DNA of 11,740 nucleotides from Thermoplasmata archaeon (lineage in GTDB: Archaea; Thermoplasmatota; Thermoplasmata; UBA184): contig JASHYV010000006.1 of NCBI GenBank assembly GCA_030064695.1, forward strand, positions 1 to 11,740, given 5' to 3'. Positions within the stretch are counted from its first letter, which is position 1. Every line of letters starts with the position of its first letter. Below the pieces are notes generated by a model. That model saw nothing but the letters and a program-made list of their open reading frames with translations, ran no database searches and had not been told where the DNA came from. Positions 1 through 6,626 of this stretch are shown here, piece by piece. The position numbers and the translations under genes were made by a program.

Positions 1-1474
1 GCGGTCGGGCGAGCATCTCGGCCACGAGCACGAGCGGGAGCGCGGCGAGGATCCCGTAGAGCGTGAAGATCCAGAGCGAGAGCTCCGCGCCGCTCGAGAG
101 GGCGGCGAACCGCTCGGCGGGGCCGAAGCCCGCGCCGGAGGCGACCAGCACGGCCAGCAGCACCAGGATCGACGCGACCCCGGCCACGAGCAGCAGCCGG
201 GCCGTCTCGAGGTACCGTCCCAGGGCGCCGGACCGGCCTACCCAGAGGAAGAGGGCGAGACCCACGGTGAACAGGATCGCGAGCTCGAGACGGACGAGCG
301 GGATCGGGGAGAGCTCCGTGTCGGTCGGACGGAACAGGTACGGATCGATGCTGCCGAGGAACTGGGACGGCGAGATCCCCGGCCGGAGCCCGGCGGGAGC
401 GCTGCCCGCCCCCGAGACGAACCCGGGGCTGGCCCAGCCCTCCGCGAGCACGTACAGCGTGGGCGCGATCGGGACGAGGGCGAGCGCGATTGCGAGCGCC
501 CAGCGGGCGAACCAGCTGAGTACGGCGCCCGAGAACCTCGGCCGCGCGAGGAGGCCGGCGATTGGGAGCGCGAGCGCGATCCACTCGGCACCGACCGGGT
601 TGATCGCGGCGGAGTACCCGAGCAGGATCCCGAAGGCGGCGGCATCGCCGAGCGCGAGGGGGCGGTCCCGAACCCAGCCGACCGCCTCGCCGAGGAGCAG
701 CAGCCCGAGCGGGAACGCGAAGACGAAATCGTTGCTGCCCCCGACCTGCGACCGGGTCGCCGGTCCGAGGAACGCGAAGGCCAGGGCGAGCGCGACGGCG
801 GCCCGGTCCGTGCCGAACCACCGGCGCCCGACAACCCAACCGCCGAGCGGCGCGATCCCGAGGAACAGCGGGGTGACGAGGAGGCTGGTCCGGGCCGCCG
901 GCAGCGAGAAGATCGCCTGCGCCCCGCCGAGCCAGGCGGTGACGCCCTGGGGGTAGAGGATCGACACCGGAGCGTACGGTAGGAAGGTGAGCGAGATCGA
1001 GCCCCGGCGCAGCAGCTGCGCCGTGTAGAGCGTGAGGAGACTCGAGTCGTAGGTATTGCCGGTCGCGACCGGGAGCGCCACGGCGAGCTCGACGGCGAAG
1101 AGGACGATCGTCGCGAGAAGGGCGAGAAGCGGAGCCGGCCGGGCGAGTCGCGCCCCGGTCTCGCGCAGCGCCGTACCGGCGCGCGTGGGCCCGAGCCGGA
1201 CCACGCGCAGCGCGAGGACGACGGTCGCCGCGACGGGCACGACGACCAAGAGCGGCACGCCGAACAGGCCGAGCGGGAGCGCCGCGAAGAGGTAGATCAG
1301 GGCGCCGCCGAGATAGAAGTCGAGAAGGAGGCGTTCGATCGGCTCGAGCGCGCGCCAGCCCGGGACCCACCGCGCGGCGACGCCCCGCAGCGCCTCGCCC
1401 GTCCACGCCGACGCCGCGGCGGCCGCGACGAGCTCGATGGCCCACACGGCCCCGATCGGGCCGGGAACGCTCAC
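1..1474 (-). CDS. Large polytopic membrane protein, possibly GT-C-type glycosyltransferase, 3' end cut by window
   Basis: The minus frame is open for 491 codons and runs off the left edge, so the C-terminus is missing. The protein is dominated by hydrophobic segments, for example residues about 55-90, 114-136, 190-215 and several later ones, and I expect at least ten membrane helices. After the helix near 114-136 comes a predicted outer loop with Asp143 (TYDSS), then a G followed by a YPQG motif at 174-177. An Asp in the first large outer loop followed by a Y-P-x-G segment recalls GT-C-fold glycosyltransferases that use lipid-linked sugars. That is a resemblance, not a proven family match. 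The start is GTG at 1474, the only start codon after an in-frame TAG at 1496-1498. It lies about 25 bases from a TAATA box. An AGGAGG at 1492-1497 is 16-17 bases from the GTG, rather far for a ribosome site. It diverges from a flippase gene, which suits a surface-glycan role. A plain uncharacterised membrane protein is the alternative. Confidence 0.7.
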   Translation of the reverse strand, partial: MSVPGPIGAVWAIELVAAAAASAWTGEALRGVAARWVPGWRALEPIERLLLDFYLGGALIYLFAALPLGLFGVPLLVVVPVAATVVLALRVVRLGPTRAGTALRETGARLARPAPLLALLATIVLFAVELAVALPVATGNTYDSSLLTLYTAQLLRRGSISLTFLPYAPVSILYPQGVTAWLGGAQAIFSLPAARTSLLVTPLFLGIAPLGGWVVGRRWFGTDRAAVALALAFAFLGPATRSQVGGSNDFVFAFPLGLLLLGEAVGWVRDRPLALGDAAAFGILLGYSAAINPVGAEWIALALPIAGLLARPRFSGAVLSWFARWALAIALALVPIAPTLYVLAEGWASPGFVSGAGSAPAGLRPGISPSQFLGSIDPYLFRPTDTELSPIPLVRLELAILFTVGLALFLWVGRSGALGRYLETARLLLVAGVASILVLLAVLVASGAGFGPAERFAALSSGAELSLWIFTLYGILAALPLVLVAEMLARP

Positions 1475-1496
1475 GCCCGCGGGAGCCGTATCCTCC

Positions 1497-1501
1497 TATT
1501 A
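1497..1501 (-). promoter_or_regulatory. TATA-like box for the leftward membrane protein gene
   Basis: The minus strand reads CTAATAGG here, an AT-rich island in very GC-rich surroundings. Its centre lies about 25 bases before the GTG at 1474, which would give a leaderless or nearly leaderless transcript. The box overlaps the AGGAGG by its last base. Confidence 0.4.
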
Positions 1502-1521
1502 GCCACCTGCCCGCCCAACGC

Positions 1522-1531
1522 TACGTATTTA
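1522..1531 (+). promoter_or_regulatory. TATA-like box for the flippase gene
   Basis: TACGTATTTA is the only other AT-rich stretch in the 92-base divergent gap. The GTATTTA part is centred about 39 bases before the flippase GTG at 1567, so transcription would start near 1554 and leave a leader of about 13 bases. On the minus strand it reads TAAATACGTA and could also serve the opposite gene with a longer leader. Confidence 0.4.
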
Positions 1532-1566
1532 CCGTCCTGCGGCAGCCTACCGCCGGGCGACCCACG

Positions 1567-3144
1567 GTGACCAGCCAGGGGGAGGGCGTCCGGGAGGGCC
1601 TCTCCAGCGTCACGCAGGGGACGATGTTCCTGCTGATCGCCTCGCTCCTCTACGTCGTGATCAACTTCGTCGCCCGCGTCCTCGTCGTCCGGAACATCAC
1701 CACCGACGAGTACAGCGCCTACTCCCTCGCGCTCACGCTCTCCGGCGTCGTCGCCGCGGTCGGCACGCTGGGACTGCCGAGCGCGATCGCGCGCAGCCTG
1801 CCGTTCCACGGCGCGGACCCCGCGCGGCGGGCGATGGTCCGGATCACCCTGATCCTGGGAGGCGTCGCCGGCGTCGCCGGCTCGGTCCTCCTGTTCCTGC
1901 TCGCCGTGCCGATCGGCCACGCGCTCGCGTCGGCCTCGCTCGGCGCGGGGACCCTCGCGCTCGCGATCCAGTTCTTCTCGATCGCGGTCGCGACCTCCGT
2001 CGTCGGCACGCTGATCGCCGCCATCTTCCAGGGCTACGAGGATGTCGCCCCGAACGCGCTCTTCCTCAACATCGTGAACCCGTTGCTCTACGTCGCCGCC
2101 CTCGGCGTCGTGCTCGCGCTGCCCGCGCACACGCTCAACTACCTCGACGCGCTCGCCACGTACGCCGTGGCGCAGGTCGCCACGGTCGTGCTGCTGCTCG
2201 CCTACCTCGCGGTCCGGCTCCCGAAGCGGCTGCCGCCGGGGCCGACGGACGCCGGCGCGGTGCGGCCGTACCTCTGGTTCGCCGTACCGCTGTTCGTCGT
2301 CTCGGTGATGAGCACGCTCACCGGCTCCGGCGACACGCTGATCCTCGGGATCTACCACTCGAGCGAGGTCGGGACCTACAGCGCCTCGCTCACGCTCGCC
2401 CGGCTCCTGCAGGTGGGCGTCAGCGCGGCGTCGTACATCTTCCTCCCCGTCGCCGCGAAGTTCCTGCGGCGCAACGACACCGGCTCGATCGAACTCACCT
2501 TCACCACGGTGACGAAGTGGATGATCGTCTTCTCGATGCCCCTCTTCCTCCTCTTCTTCTTCCTGCCGTCCGAGTCGCTCGGCTTCGTCTACGGCTCGAA
2601 GTACACGCTGGTCACGCTGCCGCTCGACCTCGCGGTCGTGGGCGCGTTCCTCACCACGCTCCTGGGGCCGGCCCCGACCGTGCAGGTCGCGTACGGACGG
2701 ACGCGGCTCCTCGCGTACAACGCGATCGTCGCCGGCCTCCTCGATGTCGGGATCGCGTTCCTGCTGGTGCCGACCTACGGCTGGGTCGGGGCCGCGATCG
2801 CGTGGGGCACGGCCAACGCGTCGTACTCGGTCCTGTCGCTGGTCGAGATCGCCTGGATGGACCACATCCATCCGTTCCGACAGCACTTCGTCCTACCGCT
2901 GCTGCTCACCGGCGTCCCCGTCGGGCTGGTCCTCGGCATCCTCCACCCCACCGTGCCCCTCTGGTCCCTCCCGCCCATCGGGCTCGCCGTCGCCGGCCTC
3001 TTCGTACTCCTCGTGCTCGTGACCCGCAGCGTGGACGTCGGCGACGCGATGCTCCTCGACACCATGGAGCGCCTGGTCGGCCGACCCCTGCCGTTCGTCC
3101 GTCGGCTGGGCCGTCTCGGCCTCCGCCGCCACCGGCTGGAGTGA
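1567..3144 (+). CDS. Polysaccharide/oligosaccharide flippase (Wzx-like, MOP superfamily)
   Basis: This 525-residue protein has the length and layout of polysaccharide-biosynthesis flippases, with 12-14 predicted membrane helices spread over the whole chain. The N-terminal helix begins after a short polar stretch (VTQGTMFLLIASLLYVV) and is followed by RNITTDEYSAYSLAL, the usual position of the 'E-Y-G-x-Y' signature. A second-half repeat of this pattern (SSEVGTYSASLTLARLLQ) is near residues 265-285. YGWVGAAIAWGTANASYS near 400 matches the typical 'yGl.GAaia' helix of this family. Such proteins move lipid-linked glycans across the cytoplasmic membrane. The GTG at 1567 was chosen because it supplies the amphipathic lead-in before helix 1; the ATG at 1624 would cut into that region. 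A basic tail (GRLGLRRHRLE) ends the protein. It is divergent from a possible GT-C enzyme. Substrate unknown. Confidence 0.9.
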   Translation: MTSQGEGVREGLSSVTQGTMFLLIASLLYVVINFVARVLVVRNITTDEYSAYSLALTLSGVVAAVGTLGLPSAIARSLPFHGADPARRAMVRITLILGGVAGVAGSVLLFLLAVPIGHALASASLGAGTLALAIQFFSIAVATSVVGTLIAAIFQGYEDVAPNALFLNIVNPLLYVAALGVVLALPAHTLNYLDALATYAVAQVATVVLLLAYLAVRLPKRLPPGPTDAGAVRPYLWFAVPLFVVSVMSTLTGSGDTLILGIYHSSEVGTYSASLTLARLLQVGVSAASYIFLPVAAKFLRRNDTGSIELTFTTVTKWMIVFSMPLFLLFFFLPSESLGFVYGSKYTLVTLPLDLAVVGAFLTTLLGPAPTVQVAYGRTRLLAYNAIVAGLLDVGIAFLLVPTYGWVGAAIAWGTANASYSVLSLVEIAWMDHIHPFRQHFVLPLLLTGVPVGLVLGILHPTVPLWSLPPIGLAVAGLFVLLVLVTRSVDVGDAMLLDTMERLVGRPLPFVRRLGRLGLRRHRLE

Positions 3145-3399
3145 GCCCGGCTCCGCCTTCCGAGCCTCCCGGACGTGGTCGATGAGCAACAGCACCACGC
3201 CGCCCGCGAGCAGGAAGAAGACGTACTCCGCGAGCAGGTTCGCGGCGGAGACGTCGCCCGCCGCGTCGACCACGGCCGTCACGACCAGGAGGGCGAGGGC
3301 CGCGGCGATCGGGTACCGGGCGTCGAGCCGGGCCCAGGCCGAGTAGCCCAGGTAGGCGAGCAGCACGACCAGGAAAGCGATGGAGTACGGGAACCCCAC
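2893..3399 (-). CDS. Small three-helix membrane protein with long acidic tail overlapping the flippase gene
   Basis: From GTG 3399 the frame encodes 168 residues. The first 76 form three clear hydrophobic segments: FPYSIAFLVVLLAYLGYSAWA (about 3-23), YPIAAALALLVVTAVV (29-44) and LLAEYVFFLLAGGVVLLLI (55-73). A charged stretch DHVREARKAE follows. The remaining half is rich in Glu, Asp, Gly and His. It is read from the strand opposite the flippase 3' end, because the first in-frame stop is only reached at 2893, giving 252 bases of antiparallel overlap. Its composition there is what any antisense frame of a GC-rich gene gives, so the natural protein may be under little constraint in that part. 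The GTG at 3399 is preferred over GTGs at 3411 and 3417 because it lies about 27 bases from an ATTTTA box. No family recognised. Confidence 0.6.
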   Translation of the reverse strand: MGFPYSIAFLVVLLAYLGYSAWARLDARYPIAAALALLVVTAVVDAAGDVSAANLLAEYVFFLLAGGVVLLLIDHVREARKAEPGSLQPVAAEAETAQPTDERQGSADQALHGVEEHRVADVHAAGHEHEEYEEAGDGEPDGREGPEGHGGVEDAEDQPDGDAGEQQR

Positions 3400-3423
3400 G
3401 GTAGCGGGCACCGCCACCTTCGG

Positions 3424-3429
3424 TAAAAT
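3424..3429 (-). promoter_or_regulatory. TATA-like box (ATTTTA) for the small membrane protein
   Basis: The minus strand reads GATTTTACC. The box centre is about 27 bases upstream of the GTG at 3399, the spacing expected for a leaderless archaeal transcript. Confidence 0.5.
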
Positions 3430-3483
3430 CGTACTCCCGAACGGCGGCGACCGGCGCCTCGGGCCGCCGGCCGAGTCGCGGCC

Positions 3484-3517
3484 GTATAACCTCGGAACCG
3501 GCCACGTCAGGTTTATA
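3484..3517 (+). promoter_or_regulatory. Tandem TATA-like boxes for the secreted/anchored protein
   Basis: Two AT-rich boxes lie in a GC-rich gap: GTATAAC around 3484-3490 and a better match, AGGTTTATAG, with TTTATA at 3512-3517. Counting about 27 bases from the second box places the transcript start near 3541. That is past the ATG at 3532 and upstream of the ATG at 3565. The first box would start transcripts near 3513 and could include the upstream ATG. Confidence 0.5.
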
Positions 3518-3541
3518 GCGGACCCACCCTCATGGGAAACC

Positions 3542-3558
3542 GAAGAGCACGGTTCTTC
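3542..3558 (+). promoter_or_regulatory. Hairpin in the short 5' leader
   Basis: GAAGAGC and GTTCTTC, separated by the three bases ACG, can pair over seven positions in RNA, with one G-U pair. The hairpin would occupy the very 5' end of the transcript predicted from the TTTATA box and end six bases before the ATG at 3565. The function is unknown, and a chance pairing of this size is possible. Confidence 0.3.
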
Positions 3559-3564
3559 ACTCCC

Positions 3565-4158
3565 ATGAGCACCGGCTGGTCCCGTCGCATCGTTCCGGCC
3601 GCGCTCGGGACCGCGATGCTCGCGATCCTGGTCGCGGCGGCGCTCTCGCCGAACACCGGCGCGATCCCGGCCCAGTCGAACTGCACGTACGGCACCTGTC
3701 CCTCGAGCACCACGCCGTTCCCCTGGTGGATCGTCGCCCTCGTGGTGGCGCTCGTCGTCGTGGCGCTGGTCGCGCTCCTCGTCGTGATGCGCCGCCGGCG
3801 ACCCCCGACCTCGGGGTCGTCGATGACGCCCTGGAGCGGGGGCACCTCGCCGCCCCCCGGCGCGAACCCCCCCACTGGTCCGCCCTCCGCGGCCCCCGCC
3901 GCCGCATCGCCCGCGTATCTGGAGACGGCGGAGGACGTGGGGCACGCTCCCCCCGCGGTGAGCGTTCCCACGGTGGCCGCCGGGGCGGGTGCGGGAGCCG
4001 CAGCGGGCGCCGGCGCGGGCGCCGCGGCCGGGGAGGGAGAGCCCGACATCGATTCCTTGATGGCCGAGCTCGACAAGATCTCGGGCGAGATCCTGAAGCG
4101 GGCCCCGAAGAAGGGGAGCGGCAGCAACTCGACGCCGCCTCCCGAGGACGAGGAATAG
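3565..4158 (+). CDS. Single-pass membrane protein with signal peptide and cytosolic helical tail
   Basis: The 197-residue product begins with an Arg-Arg-bearing N-region and a hydrophobic stretch (about 9-28), like a signal peptide. A likely cleavage region is near TGAIPAQS (31-38). After cleavage only about 15 residues would remain outside, with Cys40, Cys45 and an N-C-T sequon at 39-41. A strong membrane helix (53-74) is followed by MRRRR, which places the rest in the cytosol. The tail has a Pro/Gly/Ser linker, a tandem GAGAGAAA repeat (140-155), a helix-prone segment EPDIDSLMAELDKISGEIL (159-177) and an acidic end, PPPEDEE. The alternative ATG at 3532 would lengthen the N-region and lies only about 17 bases from the TTTATA box, so 3565 is preferred. 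I recognise no family. A small membrane anchor or adaptor whose C-terminal helix binds a partner is one possibility. Confidence 0.75.
   Translation: MSTGWSRRIVPAALGTAMLAILVAAALSPNTGAIPAQSNCTYGTCPSSTTPFPWWIVALVVALVVVALVALLVVMRRRRPPTSGSSMTPWSGGTSPPPGANPPTGPPSAAPAAASPAYLETAEDVGHAPPAVSVPTVAAGAGAGAAAGAGAGAAAGEGEPDIDSLMAELDKISGEILKRAPKKGSGSNSTPPPEDEE
3982..4029 (+). repeat. Tandem repeat encoding two GAGAGAAA units
   Basis: Two adjacent 24-base units encode the same eight residues, GAGAGAAA (140-155 of the single-pass protein). They differ at several third codon positions, so the repetition is kept better at protein than at DNA level. It probably forms a flexible linker between the membrane-proximal region and the C-terminal helix. 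Confidence 0.6.
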
Positions 4159-4178
4159 ACGCCGCGCGGACGGCGCTC

Positions 4179-4184
4179 CTTAAG
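4179..4184 (+). promoter_or_regulatory. TATA-like box (CTTAAG) for the CxxC protein
   Basis: CTCCTTAAGAG is the only AT-rich element between the stop at 4158 and the ATG at 4210. Its centre is about 28 bases before that ATG, consistent with leaderless transcription. The box is itself nearly palindromic (CTC-CTTAAG-AG). Confidence 0.4.
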
Positions 4185-4209
4185 AGCCCCGCCCGACCTC
4201 TTGGGTACG

Positions 4210-4455
4210 ATGACGGCCGCCCCCGCCGAGGACCATCTCCTGGACGAGCTCCACCGGGCCGTCGCGACCGCCCGGGAGCGCCCCACGGAGATCGAGATCG
4301 GCATCGAGCTCTCGATCGCCCTCGGCCGGCGCCGCCCGTCCGTCTCCTGCGGCGGCTGCCAGACCCCGCTCGACTTCGAGGGGATCCCGGCGCGCACGAA
4401 CGCGCGGCTCGACGTCCCGTTCCGCCTCGTCTTCGGTTCGGCGACCGGGTCCTGA
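4210..4455 (+). CDS. Small CxxC protein of unknown function
   Basis: The frame encodes 81 residues. An N-terminal acidic-amphipathic helix is likely (about 6-24, EDHLLDELHRAVATARERP), followed by a segment with strand character (EIEIGIELSIALG). Then comes a single C-G-G-C knuckle with Cys47 and Cys50, and a short C-terminal part ending near FRLVFG. Two cysteines give half of a zinc ribbon, so metal binding would need a dimer or a partner protein; a redox pair is another option. There is no membrane segment, so it is probably cytosolic. ATG 4210 is chosen over the in-frame TTG at 4201 because of the CTTAAG box about 28 bases upstream. The DedA-family gene follows after 40 bases with no clear promoter, so the two are probably co-transcribed. 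No family recognised. Confidence 0.7.
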   Translation: MTAAPAEDHLLDELHRAVATARERPTEIEIGIELSIALGRRRPSVSCGGCQTPLDFEGIPARTNARLDVPFRLVFGSATGS

Positions 4456-4495
4456 CGGGGGCGCACGGCCGCCCGACGTGCCGACGTCCTCTACG

Positions 4496-5176
4496 ATGTC
4501 GTTCTCGCTGACCGCGGAGCTGATCGGGCTCGTCACGTTCGTGATGTCCACGATCGGGCTCCCCGGTCTCTTCGCCCTGATGACCGTCGAGAGCTTCGGC
4601 ATCCCTCCGCTCCCGAGCGAGGTGATCCTGCCGTTCGCCGGATTCCTGGTCGCCGAGGGCGTCTACCCGCTCGTCCCGACGGTCTTGGTCGCGCTCGTCG
4701 GAGGGCTGCTCGGCGCGTACATCGCCTACGCGGTCGGTCGATGGGGCCGGGACCGGATCCTGGGCCTGGGGGTCGGCCACCTCCGCCTCGAGCCGCGGCA
4801 GCTCGATCGGATGGACCGGTTCTTCGCGCGCCGCGGCGAGATCACGGTCGCCGTCGCCCGGTGTCTCCCGGTCGTGCGGAGCTACGTGAGCTATCCGGCC
4901 GGCACCGCCCGGATGAATCCGGCGAAGTTCGGCCTGTACACGCTCCTCGGCTCGACGCCGTTCGCGCTCGGGCTCATCTACGCCGGCTACGAGCTGGGGG
5001 ACCACTGGTCCACCCTGGCGGGAGAGTTCGGGTATTTCGACGTCGCGATCATCGTGCTCGTCGCGGCGGCGGTCGCCTATCTCGCGCTGGTGGTCGCGGG
5101 CGTCCTCACTCCGTCCTGGCTGAAGGGTCCGCCGCCGGCCGACGAGCCGAACGCGCCCGATCCGCCGTCGCCGTAG
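4496..5176 (+). CDS. DedA-family membrane protein
   Basis: The 226-residue product shows the DedA (SNARE-associated/VTT domain) pattern in order: ESFGIPPLPSEVILPFAGFL (32-51), GGLLGAYIAYAVGRWGRD (69-86), a helix with FFARRGEITVAVARCLPVVR (109-128) and YPAGTARMNPAKF (133-145). A further membrane helix spans about 182-204. The acidic residues Glu32 and Glu42 and the arginines at 122 and 128 lie where the family has conserved charged residues. DedA proteins move or recycle polyprenyl-phosphate carriers or phospholipids across membranes. In an archaeon, a dolichyl-type phosphate would be the analogous substrate. The ATG at 4496 begins close to the first helix; a GTG at 4478 is the alternative. 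It probably shares a transcript with the CxxC protein. The Pro-rich 3' end overlaps the convergent pyrC end by 71 bases. Confidence 0.9.
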   Translation: MSFSLTAELIGLVTFVMSTIGLPGLFALMTVESFGIPPLPSEVILPFAGFLVAEGVYPLVPTVLVALVGGLLGAYIAYAVGRWGRDRILGLGVGHLRLEPRQLDRMDRFFARRGEITVAVARCLPVVRSYVSYPAGTARMNPAKFGLYTLLGSTPFALGLIYAGYELGDHWSTLAGEFGYFDVAIIVLVAAAVAYLALVVAGVLTPSWLKGPPPADEPNAPDPPSP

Positions 5177-6536
5177 TCTCCCCCGGGCGCACGCCCGGCA
5201 CGCGCTCGATTCCCGAGGGTCGCCGGGCGTACTCGGGCCGGACGACCTCGCCTGCGGTCGGGCCCACGAACTCGCCGTGCTCCACGATCGCGAGTCCGTC
5301 CCGGTAGTGCGCGCGGGGAAAGATCGCCTCCCATCCTTCGAAGGCGGTCCAGCCGCAGGGGGCCTGCAGGTGCCGGCCCGCGAGCGCCGTGCGTTCCCGG
5401 AAGTCCACGACGAGGAAGTTCGCCCGATGCCCCGGGGCCAGACGTCCCAGCGGCTGACCCAGCCATCGCGCGGGCCGGTCGCAGGCGGCGGAGACCAACG
5501 TCGCCAACGGAAGGTCTCCCGCCCGGACGAACGCCAGGAGGAGCGGCAGCATCGTCTCGACTCCCGGCATACCGCTCGGGGCGAGGGCGAAGTCGAGCTC
5601 CTTCGCGGCGGCCGAGTGCGGAGCGTGGTCGCTCGCGAGCATCGGCACGTGACCCTCGACGAACCGCTGCCAGAGCGCCCGTCGATCGGCCTCCGACCGG
5701 AGCGGTGGGTTGACCTTGAACCGGGCGGAGTCGCCGGACCGGTCCGAGAGCAGCAGGTGATGCGGCGTAGCCTCGAACGAGACCCCGGCCGCGCGAAGTC
5801 GATCCGCTCCCGCGGCGGTCGTCACGTGGGCCACGTGGAGGCGGAGGCCGGCAGGGGGAGGAAGGAGGCTCTCGATCGCCGACGCCTCCGCCGCCGGCGG
5901 GCGGTCGGCGTTCCAGCGGACCGGGTCGCGCGGCCGGTCCGACGCGGCGAACCGCTCCGGGTCCTCCGCATGCACGGCCACGGGCAGGCCGAGCCCGGCT
6001 AGCCGGTTCAGGATCGGACCGACCTCGGAGCGGTGGGGCGTCTCCGCGATCCCGGTGGTCGGGCTCAGATACAGCTTGAAGGCACCGGCCCTCTCGGCGA
6101 GCCCGGCGAGGGCCCGGGGTTCCGCCGGGCTCGCGTAGAGCAGCACGTCGACGGCCGCTCGACCCCGGACCCGACCGGCCTTCTCCGCCAGGCGCTCGAC
6201 ATCGGTGACCGGCGGTTCCGTGTTGGGCATCTCGCCCACGAGCGTGACCCCGCCGAGCGCGGCTTGGACGGTGCCCGTGGCGAGGTTCTCGGTGCGCAGG
6301 TCCGGTCCGGGCTCGCGGAAGTGCACGTGCAGGTCGGTCGCGGCCGGCAGGATCACGGACTCCCCGACGTCGTGACGGGGCGCGCCGGTCCGCACTCGTC
6401 CGATCGACTGGATCCGCCCGTCCTCGGTGATGGCGATCTCCACCGGCTGGAGCCGACCGCGGACGAACGCGCGCCCCGCAAGAATCCACGCCGGCGCCTC
6501 CTTGCGCTCCGGAGGGGCGGCGCGCCGCGGGGGCAT
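5106..6536 (-). CDS. pyrC: Dihydroorotase
   Basis: The 476-residue protein belongs to the amidohydrolase superfamily. It closes carbamoyl-aspartate to dihydroorotate, the third step of pyrimidine synthesis, in the cytosol. Metal ligands are visible in order: His70 and His72 in DLHVHFREPG, Lys154 in FKLYLSPTTG (candidate carboxylated lysine), His189 in VAVHAEDPE, His237 in LHVAHVTT and Asp303 in ASDHAPHS. NTEPPV (105-110) matches the 'NT.P' motif of dihydroorotases. RFKVNPPLR (272-280) is also typical and helps against allantoinase or hydantoinase. The ATG at 6536 is the natural start, about 26 bases from a TATA box. A GAGGAGG lies only two bases from the ATG, too close to act as a normal ribosome site. 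The Arg/Ala-rich C-terminal tail (after about 455) overlaps the dedA 3' end. It is divergent from purM. Confidence 0.92.
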   Translation of the reverse strand: MPPRRAAPPERKEAPAWILAGRAFVRGRLQPVEIAITEDGRIQSIGRVRTGAPRHDVGESVILPAATDLHVHFREPGPDLRTENLATGTVQAALGGVTLVGEMPNTEPPVTDVERLAEKAGRVRGRAAVDVLLYASPAEPRALAGLAERAGAFKLYLSPTTGIAETPHRSEVGPILNRLAGLGLPVAVHAEDPERFAASDRPRDPVRWNADRPPAAEASAIESLLPPPAGLRLHVAHVTTAAGADRLRAAGVSFEATPHHLLLSDRSGDSARFKVNPPLRSEADRRALWQRFVEGHVPMLASDHAPHSAAAKELDFALAPSGMPGVETMLPLLLAFVRAGDLPLATLVSAACDRPARWLGQPLGRLAPGHRANFLVVDFRERTALAGRHLQAPCGWTAFEGWEAIFPRAHYRDGLAIVEHGEFVGPTAGEVVRPEYARRPSGIERVPGVRPGETTATADRARSARRPAADPSARTE

Positions 6537-6558
6537 TGCCTCCTCGGACCGCCGGGCT

Positions 6559-6573
6559 CGTATAGCGGATACG
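6559..6573 (-). promoter_or_regulatory. pyrC TATA box inside an inverted repeat (candidate operator)
   Basis: The minus strand reads GCTATACG, with TATA at 6561-6564. Its centre is about 26 bases before the pyrC ATG, giving a leaderless layout. The TATA is embedded in CGTAT-AGCGG-ATACG, an inverted repeat with five-base arms and a five-base spacer. A dimeric regulator bound here would block TBP. The repeat is short, so the operator reading is tentative. Confidence 0.4.
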
Positions 6574-6589
6574 CTCCGCCGGGCAGAGG

Positions 6590-6596
6590 CTATTTC
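6590..6596 (+). promoter_or_regulatory. TATA-like box for purM
   Basis: CTATTTC is the AT-rich stretch nearest to purM in the 90-base divergent gap. Its centre is about 34 bases before the ATG at 6627, giving a predicted leader of about seven bases. AAGGGG directly abuts the ATG and is too close for a normal Shine-Dalgarno site. Confidence 0.35.
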
Positions 6597-6626
6597 CCCC
6601 GCTCGCCCTCGCCCACTCCGAAGGGG

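Noticed and set aside
63..956. Plus-strand frame of 297 codons at the left edge
   Set aside because: The minus strand here encodes a continuous hydrophobic membrane protein running off the edge. The plus frame is Ala/Arg/Ser/Pro-rich and has no family features.
1492..1497. AGGAGG as the ribosome binding site of the left membrane gene
   Set aside because: It is 16-17 bases from the only usable start codon, too far for a normal site, and a TATA-like box gives a leaderless start instead.
1471..2886. Minus-strand frame of 471 codons opposite the flippase
   Set aside because: It is extremely rich in Arg, Glu and Asp without any fold signature and mirrors the flippase codons.
3532..3564. ATG 3532 as the start of the single-pass protein
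   Set aside because: It is only about 17 bases from the TTTATA box, probably before the transcript start, and the signal peptide reads normally from ATG 3565. It remains possible from the upstream GTATAAC box.
6033..6626. Upstream in-frame extension of purM
   Set aside because: The frame is open only because it is antisense to pyrC; the conserved PurM N-terminus begins at the ATG at 6627.
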